Shown here piece by piece: positions 8,232 to 14,910 of a stretch of 64,000 nt of DNA. Position 1 is the first letter of the stretch. The number at the start of each line of letters is the position of its first letter. The DNA comes from CADEFX01 sp046154585 (GTDB lineage Bacteria; Pseudomonadota; Alphaproteobacteria; Rhizobiales; Hyphomicrobiaceae): NCBI GenBank assembly GCA_046154585.1, contig JBJXDX010000126.1, forward strand, positions 1 to 64,000. The letters are read 5' to 3'. The notes below the pieces were generated by a model. The model was given only the letters and a program-made list of their open reading frames with translations. It was not told where the DNA came from and made no database searches. The translations under genes were made by a program, and so were the position numbers.

Positions 8232-8453
8232 ATGCTGAAGCGGATGTGCCTTTTCGCCGTGGCCGCAGGCGTGCTGGTGCCGACAGCGGCGTCGGCCGAG
8301 TACTACATCGTCCAAGAGAAATCGTCTCGGAAGTGCAAGATTGTGGAGACACGCCCGACCGAGACCACCTGGATTCAAATCGGGCCTATGGCGTTCAAAA
8401 CACGCGATGAAGCCGACCGTCAAATCAAAGTGGTCTGCAAAGAGCGGCGCTAG
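8232..8453 (+). CDS. Small exported protein, paralogue of 14584-14796
   Basis: A 73-residue protein starting MLKRMCLFAVAAGVLVPTAA with a Sec signal peptide cut near ASA-EYYI. The mature part, about 50 residues, has YYIVQEKSSRKCKIVETRPT and later AFKTRDEADRQIKVVCK, with two cysteines probably forming a disulfide. It is clearly paralogous to the product of 14584-14796 (shared pattern E-[FY]-Y-x-V, KC[KR][IV]VETRPT, AFxTxDEAxxQIxVxCK). The family is widespread in Hyphomicrobiales and has no known function. The start at 8232 is set by AGGAG at 8221-8225. An EcfG promoter precedes it and a hairpin terminator follows directly. Confidence 0.85.
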   Translation: MLKRMCLFAVAAGVLVPTAASAEYYIVQEKSSRKCKIVETRPTETTWIQIGPMAFKTRDEADRQIKVVCKERR

Positions 8454-8463
8454 ATCGCTCCAT

Positions 8464-8491
8464 GAGCCGGCAACGGTCTGGTTGCCGGCTC
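8464..8491 (+). terminator. Terminator-like hairpin
   Basis: Perfect 11-bp stem GAGCCGGCAAC (8464-8474) and GTTGCCGGCTC (8481-8491) with a 6-base loop, 10 bases after the stop at 8453. The following TCTTCG is only weakly T-rich. Confidence 0.65.
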
Positions 8492-8514
8492 TCTTCGCTG
8501 CCTTCGGCAATAGA

Positions 8515-8544
8515 GCCGTCACTGGTGGACGGCCGATGCAATGA
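8515..8544 (+). pseudogene. SDR oxidoreductase, last codons only (remnant 1)
   Basis: The codons read AVTGGRPMQ-stop. The second remnant, at 14374-14469, ends AVTGGRPMH-stop after a recognisable SDR C-terminus (LSSYVSGATI). The two nucleotide stretches match closely (GTCAC-GG-GGACGGCCGATGCA). Both stand directly before a small gene starting M-[AS]-K-P-[MI]. So the tail was carried along with that small gene when the locus was copied. On its own this piece is too short to identify; it is named by comparison with remnant 2. Confidence 0.5.
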
Positions 8545-8566
8545 ATGATCAAGGAGGAGGCTGGCG

Positions 8567-8740
8567 ATGGCCAAGCCCATGAACCCGAGGAAAGCCGCCG
8601 AGAAGGCCAAGAAGAAGCCGGGCGCCCAGCAGCACCAGAATCCTCCGCGAAACACGGATACCAACAATCCGGAACGCAATCCGCGCGATCAAAAGGGCGT
8701 GGCGGCAGTAAGTAAAGGTCACACTCCTTCACTTCCCTGA
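8567..8740 (+). CDS. Small Lys/Pro-rich protein, relative of 14482-14574
   Basis: A 57-residue protein beginning MAKPMNPRKAAEKAKKKPG, very basic at the N-terminus and Asn/Pro/Gln-rich after that (QHQNPPRNTDTNNPERNP). No signal peptide or membrane helix; likely cytoplasmic or nucleic-acid-associated, and disordered. The start is strongly supported by AAGGAGGAGG just upstream. The opening resembles MSKPIDPR of the 30-residue frame at 14482, and both follow the same SDR tail, so they are diverged copies of one locus. It may be read from the EcfG promoter at 8173 if the hairpin at 8464 is leaky. Function unknown. Confidence 0.6.
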   Translation: MAKPMNPRKAAEKAKKKPGAQQHQNPPRNTDTNNPERNPRDQKGVAAVSKGHTPSLP

Positions 8741-8758
8741 TCTCGTGCCCTCCATTTG

Positions 8759-9475
8759 TCAAAGCGGGTGCGCTTGCCCCTTGCTCAGCTGCCCTTGGGC
8801 TTTCCAACGATCTCCACGCGCTCCCCCCAACGGGTCGTGCACGTAGAGTCGCCGCTCCGGCACGTCGAAAACGATGGCCAGAGGGAATCCCAGAATCAGC
8901 CCGAGGGGACCAAAGAGAACTCCAGTCGCAACCACCGCGAACTCGGCGACGGCTGGGGCGATCGAGACCATACGGTCGCCGATCGGAGGTGTGATGAGGT
9001 TGCTCTCGGCCTGTTGCACGACAACGAGCGCAGCCAAAAGCCAATAGGACTGTCTGCAAGTCCACCTTGCTGGCGATGAGCAGCGCCGGTATCGCGGTAA
9101 GGATCGGGCCGACGATCGGCACGAACTTGGCAAACTTCGGCCTGAAAGCCTGATGCGAAGGCCGATGGGACACCGACCAGCCAAAAAAGCTCGAGGCCAG
9201 CAAAGACGCCGACCAGCAGCATGGCGAGAACCTGGACTTTGAGCCAGCGCTTCAGTGCTTCGCCTGCGTCCTCCAGGGTGGCGTTGACGTTAGGCTGAAT
9301 GGCCGGCGGCACCCATTTGACGAGGCTGTCGTGATAGAGACGCGGATTGATCGCCAGATAGATCCCGCCGAACACGACCAGAAGGAGTGAAGCCAAAGCC
9401 CCCGCGATGGTCGCGAGAACGGTGAGTGCGTGCCAGGAGGCGACATCGCCGCTTCTGGTCGGGTGTTAACCCATA
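8759..9475 (-). pseudogene. AI-2E family transporter (PerM/YdiK type), truncated and frameshifted
   Basis: Pieces of one protein are spread over different minus-strand frames. First (from about 9475) comes LTVLATIAGALASLLLVVFG, NPRLYHDSLVKWVPP and the family motif LGVPSAFA. Next, after a frameshift near 9165, FAKFVPIVGPILTAIPALLI. After another near 9055 come VVVQQAESNLITPPIGDR and FGPLGLILGFPLAIVF, ending RLYVHDPLGG. These are the characteristic second-half motifs of AI-2E transporters (about 350 residues). The first half is missing upstream of about 9475. With two frameshifts and a lost N-terminus it cannot be functional. It overlaps nothing essential and ends 19 bases from the small gene at 8567. 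Confidence 0.85.
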
Positions 9476-9533
9476 TCCAGGGGCCGGCGGAACCGGCGAG
9501 AGGCTTGGAGAGTTGCCCGCATACACGCAACGC

Positions 9534-10649
9534 ATGGTCTTCAACGTATGGTCTACATTGTCACCTGTGCATCGCCACCGCCCCAGCGCGAGACATCCGC
9601 GACACCGCATCGAGCGTAAGCACAGTCCGCTAAAAAAGCGCGATCTGGCGTCGCTGTCGAACAGCGATTTGTTGCGGCGGCGCTTTTGTGAGCTTCCCAT
9701 TGAGCTTGCAAACACGCCTGTTGCTGGCCGCGTGCAACGCCTGTTTGCGGAGCTGAGAAGCCGGAGAATCAAGTGCAGACCCGTCGTTTGGTTATCTGAG
9801 GAATGGTTCAATCCAGATGGTGTCGTTGGCTTTGCCATACCGTTCTATCTTGCCCATCCACGCCTTATCCGCCTCGAGCGCGATTTGATGTTCGAAGCCG
9901 AGGGAGCAGCGGAACTCGAATGTATGCGCATCCTCCGCCACGAAGCCGGACACGCAGTCGATGAGGCGTTCAAACTGCACCGGCGCGCAGACTATGCTCG
10001 AATCTTTGGCTCGCCCCACAGGCCCTATCCGACGTCCTATTCTGTCGAGCCCGTGAGCCGCGAGTACGTCATCAATCTGAACGCCTGGTACGCGCAAGCG
10101 CATCCTGTTGAGGACTTCGCCGAAACATTCGCAGTCTGGCTTGGCTCAAAGCGATGGACCATGCGCTACCGGGGATGGCCGGCACTCAAAAAACTGCAGC
10201 AGGTAGAAAAGTGGATGGAAAGGTTCGCCGACAAGCCCCCCAATTGCAGGCAGACGGGGCCGGTCGAATCCTTGAAGGCCAACGAGCGCACGCTGGGCCA
10301 GCACTATGACGAAAAGCGTGCGTTTTATGGCATCGCCGCAGCCGGTCAATATGATGGTGCATTGCAGCGGCTGTTTCCCGAACCGATGTCCCGTGACAAT
10401 TGGCGCCACCGCCCGAGCGCCAGTCGCTTCCTGCGGTCTCTGCGCAGTACCGTGCGTAGTCGAGCCAGCGAGCCGCTCGGTGTGCCCGCCTACGTTGTCG
10501 ATCAGATTCTGCGCCAGTTCACCCGGCGTGCGCAGGCGCTTGATCTGCGCGTCACCCGACCGCAGGAAGATGTGATCGAGGCACTCAACAAGCTTGTCAC
10601 ACGTGCCACCATTAGCGTTCTTCGCGAAGGTCACAGGTTTCCACTATGA
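9534..10649 (+). CDS. Putative zinc metallopeptidase (HExxH), partner of the ATP-grasp gene
   Basis: About 371 residues from the ATG at 9534; the true start may be later, since the conserved-looking part begins near LPIELANTPVAGRVQRLF (about 9690), and a GTG at 9426 would extend it. The zinc-protease core is CMRILRHEAGHAVDEAF, giving HEAGH, with a downstream acidic HPVEDFAETFAVWLG that probably supplies the third ligand. No signal peptide; cytoplasmic. The stop overlaps the next gene's start as ATGA (10646-10649), so the two products are translationally coupled. A protease coupled to a D-Ala-D-Ala-ligase-like enzyme points to making and trimming a peptide-like product. This is inference; the substrate is unknown. 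A near-EcfG sequence (one mismatch) lies at 9489-9514. Confidence 0.75.
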   Translation: MVFNVWSTLSPVHRHRPSARHPRHRIERKHSPLKKRDLASLSNSDLLRRRFCELPIELANTPVAGRVQRLFAELRSRRIKCRPVVWLSEEWFNPDGVVGFAIPFYLAHPRLIRLERDLMFEAEGAAELECMRILRHEAGHAVDEAFKLHRRADYARIFGSPHRPYPTSYSVEPVSREYVINLNAWYAQAHPVEDFAETFAVWLGSKRWTMRYRGWPALKKLQQVEKWMERFADKPPNCRQTGPVESLKANERTLGQHYDEKRAFYGIAAAGQYDGALQRLFPEPMSRDNWRHRPSASRFLRSLRSTVRSRASEPLGVPAYVVDQILRQFTRRAQALDLRVTRPQEDVIEALNKLVTRATISVLREGHRFPL

Positions 10650-11686
10650 CCCGACATGCGAAGCGCAAATTCAGAGTCATTTTGTTGGCTGACGAGCGGC
10701 TTCTGCCGAGGGGAGATATCAGGGACCTCAGTGAAAAGCAGCGCGAGCTTCGTAAGACCGAATTCGACGTTCTAGAGGGTCTGAAGGCGCTCGGGCACGA
10801 GGTGTGGCCCATCGGCGTGTATGATGAGCTATCTGCCATCCGTGGCGCGATTGATGCGCACAAGCCGCACATCGCCTTCAACCTTGTCGAAGAGTTTGAC
10901 GGCATTGGTCAGTTCGACCAGCACGTCGTCAGCTACCTTGAGCTTCGCAAGCAACCATATACAGGCTGCAATCCGCGCGGTTTGACTCTGTCGCGCGATA
11001 AGGGCATCACGAAAAAGCTCCTGGCCTACGAGGGTCTTTCAGTTCCCGATTTCGCGGTATTTCCACTGCGCCGCCGAGTGAAGCGCCCGCCTTCACTGGC
11101 CTTTCCACTTTTCGTCAAGTCCCTCACCGAAGAGGGCTCGGCAGGCATATCGAACGCATCCATCGTGCATGATGATGCAAAGTTGCTGGAGAGAGTGGAG
11201 TTTATTCACCGCACGATCAAATCGCCGGCCATAGTCGAACAGTACATCGAAGGCCGTGAGATCTATGTCGGCGTGATGGGCAACGACCGGCCCAAGACGC
11301 TTCCCCCCTGGGAGTTTTCAATGCTGGACCGCAACTCCGATCAACCATTGATCGCATCTGATCGCGCCAAGTGGGACCCACAGTATCAGAGGCAGCTCGG
11401 CCTAAAGACCGGGCCTGCCAAACTCAACAAGAAAATGGCAGACAAGCTGGCATCCTTGTCCACGCGAATCTACCGCCTTCTGGATATGAGCGGTTATGCG
11501 CGCCTCGATTACCGCGTTACCGACGAGGGGCAAGCCTATCTGCTCGAGGCCAATCCTAATCCGCAGATCGCGCGAGATGAGGACTTTGCTGAATCTGCTC
11601 GGCACATTCACATCAGCTATGAGGAGCTTTTGCAGCGCATCCTAGACGTCGGCCTGAGATATCAGCCAAGCCGCAACCTCGTTTGA
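10646..11686 (+). CDS. ATP-grasp ligase of the D-alanine-D-alanine ligase type
   Basis: A 346-residue protein with the three parts of the D-Ala-D-Ala ligase fold. The N-terminal domain has DVLEGLKALGHEVWPIGVYD and AFNLVEEFDG (about 40-90). The ATP-binding segment has LSRDKGITKKLLAYEGLSVP and FVKSLTEEGSAGIS (about 115-170). The C-terminal end has VEQYIEGREIYVGVMG and the metal-binding LLEANPNPQIA (about 305). It is unlikely to be housekeeping Ddl: no mur or fts genes are near, and it is coupled by ATGA overlap to a zinc peptidase. Such standalone ATP-grasp enzymes join amino acids or peptides using ATP. The product is unknown. No further ligase or transporter follows; the next bases hold only a gene remnant. 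Confidence 0.85.
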   Translation: MTRHAKRKFRVILLADERLLPRGDIRDLSEKQRELRKTEFDVLEGLKALGHEVWPIGVYDELSAIRGAIDAHKPHIAFNLVEEFDGIGQFDQHVVSYLELRKQPYTGCNPRGLTLSRDKGITKKLLAYEGLSVPDFAVFPLRRRVKRPPSLAFPLFVKSLTEEGSAGISNASIVHDDAKLLERVEFIHRTIKSPAIVEQYIEGREIYVGVMGNDRPKTLPPWEFSMLDRNSDQPLIASDRAKWDPQYQRQLGLKTGPAKLNKKMADKLASLSTRIYRLLDMSGYARLDYRVTDEGQAYLLEANPNPQIARDEDFAESARHIHISYEELLQRILDVGLRYQPSRNLV

Positions 11687-11761
11687 GCGAACAGTGATGC
11701 ACCGGCGCGGCGCGCTGGCCGACCATCTACCGGGCACTTCAGGGCAAAAACAAAAGGCAGT

Positions 11762-11929
11762 CAACTCTTTGCAAACGCAGGTGGCAACGTGCGGGACGGC
11801 GCTCTCTATGCCGTCATCCTGTTCGCAAATGGCATCAACGCATCGCCTATCATCTACCCGGGCGTTCCGATCAACGCCGCGCGGCTCAGATTCTTTGTGA
11901 CCTCCGATCACACGCTCGGGCATGGGTAA
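11762..11929 (+). pseudogene. Alpha-oxoamine synthase (AONS/class II aminotransferase) C-terminal remnant
   Basis: The frame ending at the TAA at 11927 reads GALYAVILFANGINASPIIY, then PGVPINAARLRFFVTSDHT. This resembles the last 50 residues of PLP-dependent alpha-oxoamine synthases, where GINVQPIxYPAV...ARLRFFxTxxHT is typical. Nothing of the catalytic domain with its PLP lysine is found upstream, because the ATP-grasp gene ends 75 bases earlier. It is therefore a remnant left by a deletion. The call rests on recalled motif similarity. From 11930 to 12093 I see nothing. Confidence 0.5.
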
Positions 11930-12093
11930 ACCCGAGTCTTGATCTCCACCGCTGGTCATCACGCCTCGATGAGTCAACGCGCATGCCCCTCTTGCTACTT
12001 GCGCGAGCTGGCAGAGGGTGAGCCTCAAGGAAATGACGAAGGGTCATGAAGAGCTCGCCAGCATGGTTTCCGTCCTCGCGATGCGTCCGCCTG

Positions 12094-12124
12094 AATTAAA
12101 AAAGGGGCCGGCATCTGCCGGCCC
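12094..12124 (-). terminator. Rho-independent terminator of the PRC-barrel gene
   Basis: On the minus strand a GC stem GGGCCGGCA/TGCCGGCCC (12124-12105, 4-base loop) is followed by CCTTTTTTAATT. It starts about 20 bases after the stop of the gene at 12145. A classic intrinsic terminator. Confidence 0.85.
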
Positions 12125-12144
12125 TTTCAGCCTATTGCGCAATG

Positions 12145-12651
12145 CTAATTGGCCTTGGGTGTGGGGCGCTGGGCAGGCGCTTCGCGCGCCCGTTGCTCTG
12201 CGGCTTTCTCGGCCTCCTGATCAGCCTTCGACTTAAAGGTCGGCGTGTTGGTCAGCTCCTCTTTTTTTGCATCCATCGTCAGCTGCATAGTCCCGTCCTG
12301 CCCGGACGCCATCGTCAGCCGATCAATCTTCATGGCCACGCTCTTCTCGCCGAGGCCGAGGAAGCCGCCAACACCAATCACGAAGCCCTCAACGCTCCTG
12401 CCATCCTTAGTAAGGATGAGGTCGCTGATGCTCCCGATCTTGGCCTTATCCGGCGCGTGGACCGTTTGGCCGATCAGATCTCCCTTTGCCAGGATGGTAT
12501 TGGCGTCCTGGACAAGGATCTGACCCGGAAGCGGCTTTGCCGGCTGCGCGGTCGGAGCCCGCTCCGTCGAGGGTGTTTGCGCCATTGCTTGCGGCGGATT
12601 GCCGAGGACAGCCGCTAGTGCGGCCACGCTCACTGCTGCTCTGAGCATCAT
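12145..12651 (-). CDS. Exported PRC-barrel domain protein
   Basis: A 168-residue protein with a Sec signal peptide (MMLRAAVSVAALAAVLGNPP, cut near AMA-QTP). After a Pro/Ala linker, a PRC-barrel (about 50-125) shows GDLIGQTVHAPDKAKIGSIS, DLILTKDGRSVEGFVIGVGG and GEKSVAMKIDRL. The C-terminal tail is charged and Ala/Glu/Arg-rich. PRC-barrel proteins of this kind are frequent in the periplasm of Hyphomicrobiales and are often stress-induced; the ligand is unknown. AGGAGG lies 5 bases before the start. Upstream at 12702-12726 is a near-EcfG promoter (GGAAC-N16-GGTT, one mismatch), and a strong terminator follows, so it is a single-gene unit. No gene is seen from 12652 to 12918. Confidence 0.85.
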   Translation of the reverse strand: MMLRAAVSVAALAAVLGNPPQAMAQTPSTERAPTAQPAKPLPGQILVQDANTILAKGDLIGQTVHAPDKAKIGSISDLILTKDGRSVEGFVIGVGGFLGLGEKSVAMKIDRLTMASGQDGTMQLTMDAKKEELTNTPTFKSKADQEAEKAAEQRAREAPAQRPTPKAN

Positions 12652-12701
12652 TCTTACCTCCTAATACTAGGGTCAATCTGATAGCTCCGAGATTGAGAGA
12701 T

Positions 12702-12726
12702 AACCCCGCTGGTCAGCCGAGGTTCC
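12702..12726 (-). promoter_or_regulatory. EcfG-like promoter, one mismatch
   Basis: Minus strand: GGAAC (12726-12722), 16 bases, GGTT (12705-12702) in place of CGTT, 51 bases before the PRC-barrel start. Plausible by context only. Confidence 0.4.
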
Positions 12727-12918
12727 AGTGTGGGCACGCAGGTGCTTGCGTTCTCGCTTCCACAGACGGATGTGGCCAAACGTTCCTGGAACCACGTGTC
12801 AGGTCAGACCGGCGCAAAGCGAGCAACTCTGAGAGTGACGGTGGAGCGCCTTCAACCTGCACACTGGAATAGGCGAGCAACGCAACCGTGGACCGTTAAC
12901 GCTTGAGGATCCGGCCCT

Positions 12919-13593
12919 CTACTGAAGGGAGCGTGCGCCGTAGATGCGGATGGCGCCGCCAACATCGCCCGCCTGCAGGGAGCGGAAGCTTTCCAGATAG
13001 TCCATCGACATGAGCTGGCCGTGCGGCTCGGGATGGTCGAGGCCGATGGCGTGGCCGATCTCGTGCGCGATGGCGTAGCGCAGATCGTAGACGGCGAGAT
13101 TGCCGTCGAAGCCGACCTTCCAGCGCTTCATCGGATTGAGGCAGATCAGCGAGCGGTCGATCTGGCGCGTCGTGCCGGTGCCGTCCTTCACATATTTGAC
13201 GTCGGCATAGGCGTAGCCAACGGGATCGGTCTGGGCGCCGATCAGGATGCCGGGCTTGGCGTCTTCGGCGGCCGCCTCAAAGCGGATGTTGGCGACCCGC
13301 TCCCACATGTCGAAGGCAAACCGCACCTCCTCCAGGAACATGACCTTGGAGACGCCGGACTGGGTCAGGAGACTATCCGTCGGCACCATCTGCGAGCAGT
13401 TGCGGGCGTCGTCGAATGCGACGTCCTTATCGACGAAAGCGTAGGTGACTTTGACCGGTTCCGGCCCGATTCCGCCCCAGCGCACGTAAAGACCGCCGAA
13501 ATCGAGAAGGCGAAACCCGAGGTACGTCTGCGCTTGAACGCCACCCATTCCAACCAAGCTGGCCAGAAACAGGCCCGCAAGCAAGCCTCTCAC
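12919..13593 (-). CDS. Secreted matrixin-type zinc metalloprotease
   Basis: A 224-residue protein with a signal peptide (MRGLLAGLFLASLVGMGGVQ, cut near VQA-QTY). The catalytic site AIAHEIGHAIGLDHPEPHGQ (about 180-199) is a full metzincin zinc motif HExxHxxGxxH. It is followed by LMSMDYLESF, whose methionine fits the Met-turn. Upstream FAFDMWERVANIRFEAA and the loop around ILIGAQTDPVGYAY match the matrixin (M10) fold. The length fits a catalytic domain alone, with no pro-domain or hemopexin part. It should act outside the cytoplasm. The start is a GTG at 13593 with GGGGA upstream. No promoter signature was found; substrate unknown. Confidence 0.88.
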   Translation of the reverse strand: MRGLLAGLFLASLVGMGGVQAQTYLGFRLLDFGGLYVRWGGIGPEPVKVTYAFVDKDVAFDDARNCSQMVPTDSLLTQSGVSKVMFLEEVRFAFDMWERVANIRFEAAAEDAKPGILIGAQTDPVGYAYADVKYVKDGTGTTRQIDRSLICLNPMKRWKVGFDGNLAVYDLRYAIAHEIGHAIGLDHPEPHGQLMSMDYLESFRSLQAGDVGGAIRIYGARSLQ

Positions 13594-14126
13594 CGCAGAT
13601 CCCCGCTAGGTTTTGCTGCCCCCAACGAGGCGCAACGATGGTTCATGTGATTTGACAGGTAATCCACTCTACACGCCCTCACCCGTGCGGTGAAGCGCCG
13701 CGATGGAATTTTGTTGCGACACCCAAGTTGCAGCCTCTCATGTCATTTCAGCAGCTATCGCCCGAGCCCGGGGCAAGCTGCAGCGAATGCCTGCAGCTCG
13801 ATGCGGTTAACGCGAACCTCTCCGGAACTCCTTGCGGGAATCGTACAAAAATTATGTCGGGACAAGGAACGTCATTAGACAGTGCAAGTTCGATTCTCAA
13901 GGCAGTTTGAGCGCGCGGAGGTCCCGACACAGCAATAACGGACGACGCGGTACCCTCTCGACAAGCTGAAAGAGTTTGAAGCGCACGCGCGCAACTTGGT
14001 CGAAGCCGCGGAGCGCAGCCGAGGTGCTTTGCGACACGCGCAATCATGCATCCTGGCGGTCGGACGCCATGTCGACATCCAGCGGCCAGATACGCTGACC
14101 CAGATTACGCTGACAAGGAGGACCGT
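13594..14126. other. Gene-free stretch
   Basis: I find no gene I can support. The frame from about 13945 to 14130 on the plus strand reads YPLDKLKEFEAHARNLVEAA and looks protein-like, but it has no ATG or GTG start and ends inside the next gene's ATG, so it may be an eroded gene. A weak EcfG-like sequence (GGAAC-N16-AGTT) is at 13866-13890. AAGGAGG before 14127 belongs to the next gene. Confidence 0.5.
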
Positions 14127-14354
14127 ATGAACGCTGCCATTCAACAAGAAATCACCGACGCCTGCACTGCCATGGAAATGGTGCGCGAGAGCGCCGAGCG
14201 CGGCGATGCGGCGATGATGACCACGGCGCTCAAGGATGTACGCAAGCGTGCCAATCGCCTGCTCAAGGCGATGACCGCTGACATGCCGCCGATTGGCATC
14301 GACGCGCAGCTCCCGACCGAACCAAAACTGCCGATCAGGGACGGAGAGGCATGA
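14127..14354 (+). CDS. Small helical cytoplasmic protein, unknown function
   Basis: A 75-residue protein starting MNAAIQQEITDACTAMEMVR. The first 55 residues should form two amphipathic helices (ESAERGDAAMMTTALKDVRK and RANRLLKAMTAD), followed by a Pro-rich tail. No signal peptide, membrane helix or known domain. A good ribosome site, AAGGAGG, lies 6 bases before the ATG. Next downstream is the tail of an SDR gene. The composition fits a small adaptor or DNA-associated protein, but nothing in the sequence proves that. Confidence 0.65.
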   Translation: MNAAIQQEITDACTAMEMVRESAERGDAAMMTTALKDVRKRANRLLKAMTADMPPIGIDAQLPTEPKLPIRDGEA

Positions 14355-14373
14355 CTTATGAAAGCCCGGGAGT

Positions 14374-14469
14374 GAACTCGCAACCGCGTTCGTGATGCTG
14401 GCCGATCCGCTGTCGAGCTACGTCTCAGGTGCCACGATTGCCGTCACCGGCGGACGGCCGATGCACTAA
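14374..14469 (+). pseudogene. SDR oxidoreductase, C-terminal remnant (remnant 2)
   Basis: The frame reads ELATAFVMLADPLSSYVSGA and then TIAVTGGRPMH-stop. In short-chain dehydrogenases the chain ends in the same way (FLASDxSSYVxGxxxxVxGG), so this is the last 31 residues of an SDR. The Rossmann start, the catalytic Tyr-Lys and everything else are missing; a TGA at 14359 precedes. The last 25 bases recur at 8515-8544. It therefore dates from before the duplication of this small locus. Confidence 0.7.
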
Positions 14470-14481
14470 TAGGAGAAGACC

Positions 14482-14574
14482 ATGTCGAAACCAATAGACC
14501 CGCGTGGAGCTGAAGATAAGTCCATTGGAACGATTTCGTACAAACGTCGTTCTCCGGTCCGAAATAGCAATTAG
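14482..14574 (+). CDS. Very short frame related to 8567-8740, perhaps eroded
   Basis: Thirty residues, MSKPIDPRGAEDKSIGTISY then KRRSPVRNSN. AGGAGA stands 7 bases upstream of the ATG. The opening matches MAKPMNPRKA of the 57-residue gene at 8567, and both follow an SDR tail, so it is a shortened paralogue. A perfect EcfG promoter for the next gene lies inside its second half (14527-14551), which suggests that the promoter matters more here than the peptide. It may be a decayed gene. Confidence 0.4.
   Translation: MSKPIDPRGAEDKSIGTISYKRRSPVRNSN
14527..14551 (+). promoter_or_regulatory. EcfG promoter, perfect match
   Basis: GGAAC (14527-14531), 16 bases, CGTT (14548-14551), 32 bases before the start at 14584. 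Same arrangement as the paralogous gene at 8232. Confidence 0.75.
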
Positions 14575-14583
14575 GAGACGACA

Positions 14584-14796
14584 ATGTTGAAGTACGTCCT
14601 GCCACTGGCAGCTCTCACCGCCATGACTGCTCCAGCCTTCGCAGCCGAGTTCTACGTCGTTCGCGACCCCAATACCAAGAAGTGTCGCGTCGTCGAAACA
14701 CGTCCGACCGACACGAAGATCCTCGTGATGGGTAACAAGGCCTTCGTCACAAAGGATGAAGCTGAGAAGCAGATCACGGTCCTCTGCAAAGACTAA
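14584..14796 (+). CDS. Small exported protein, paralogue of 8232-8453
   Basis: A 70-residue protein with signal peptide MLKYVLPLAALTAMTAPAFA and mature start AEFYVVRD. The mature part contains KKCRVVETRPTDTK and FVTKDEAEKQITVLCKD with two cysteines, probably disulfide-linked. It is paralogous to the product of 8232-8453; about half of the mature residues agree. TAGGAGACGACA precedes the ATG. It has its own EcfG promoter and is followed by a hairpin terminator. Proteins like this are common in Hyphomicrobiales; the function is unknown. Two copies under the same promoter type suggest a dosage or specialisation effect in the stressed envelope. Confidence 0.85.
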   Translation: MLKYVLPLAALTAMTAPAFAAEFYVVRDPNTKKCRVVETRPTDTKILVMGNKAFVTKDEAEKQITVLCKD

Positions 14797-14807
14797 GGAT
14801 TTTGGAA

Positions 14808-14838
14808 AAAAGACACACGAACGTGACGTGCGTCTTTT
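14808..14838 (+). terminator. Rho-independent-type terminator
   Basis: Arms AAAAGACACAC (14808-14818) and GTGCGTCTTTT (14828-14838) pair with one mismatch, and the T-run is part of the second arm. It lies 11 bases after the stop at 14796. Confidence 0.65.
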
Positions 14839-14845
14839 CTGATTT

Positions 14846-14870
14846 GGAAGTGGCGCATCCGCGCAGCGTT
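14846..14870 (+). promoter_or_regulatory. EcfG-like promoter, one mismatch
   Basis: GGAAG (14846-14850), 16 bases, CGTT (14867-14870), 40 bases before the DUF1236 gene at 14911. One mismatch in the -35 element. Confidence 0.45.
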
Positions 14871-14910
14871 TGTAATCCGGTCCAACACGGCAGACCAGGA
14901 GTTCCGTCAC

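Noticed and set aside
10646..11686. Housekeeping D-alanine-D-alanine ligase (ddl)
   Set aside because: The fold fits, but there are no mur/fts neighbours and the gene is coupled to a metallopeptidase, so a different substrate is more likely.
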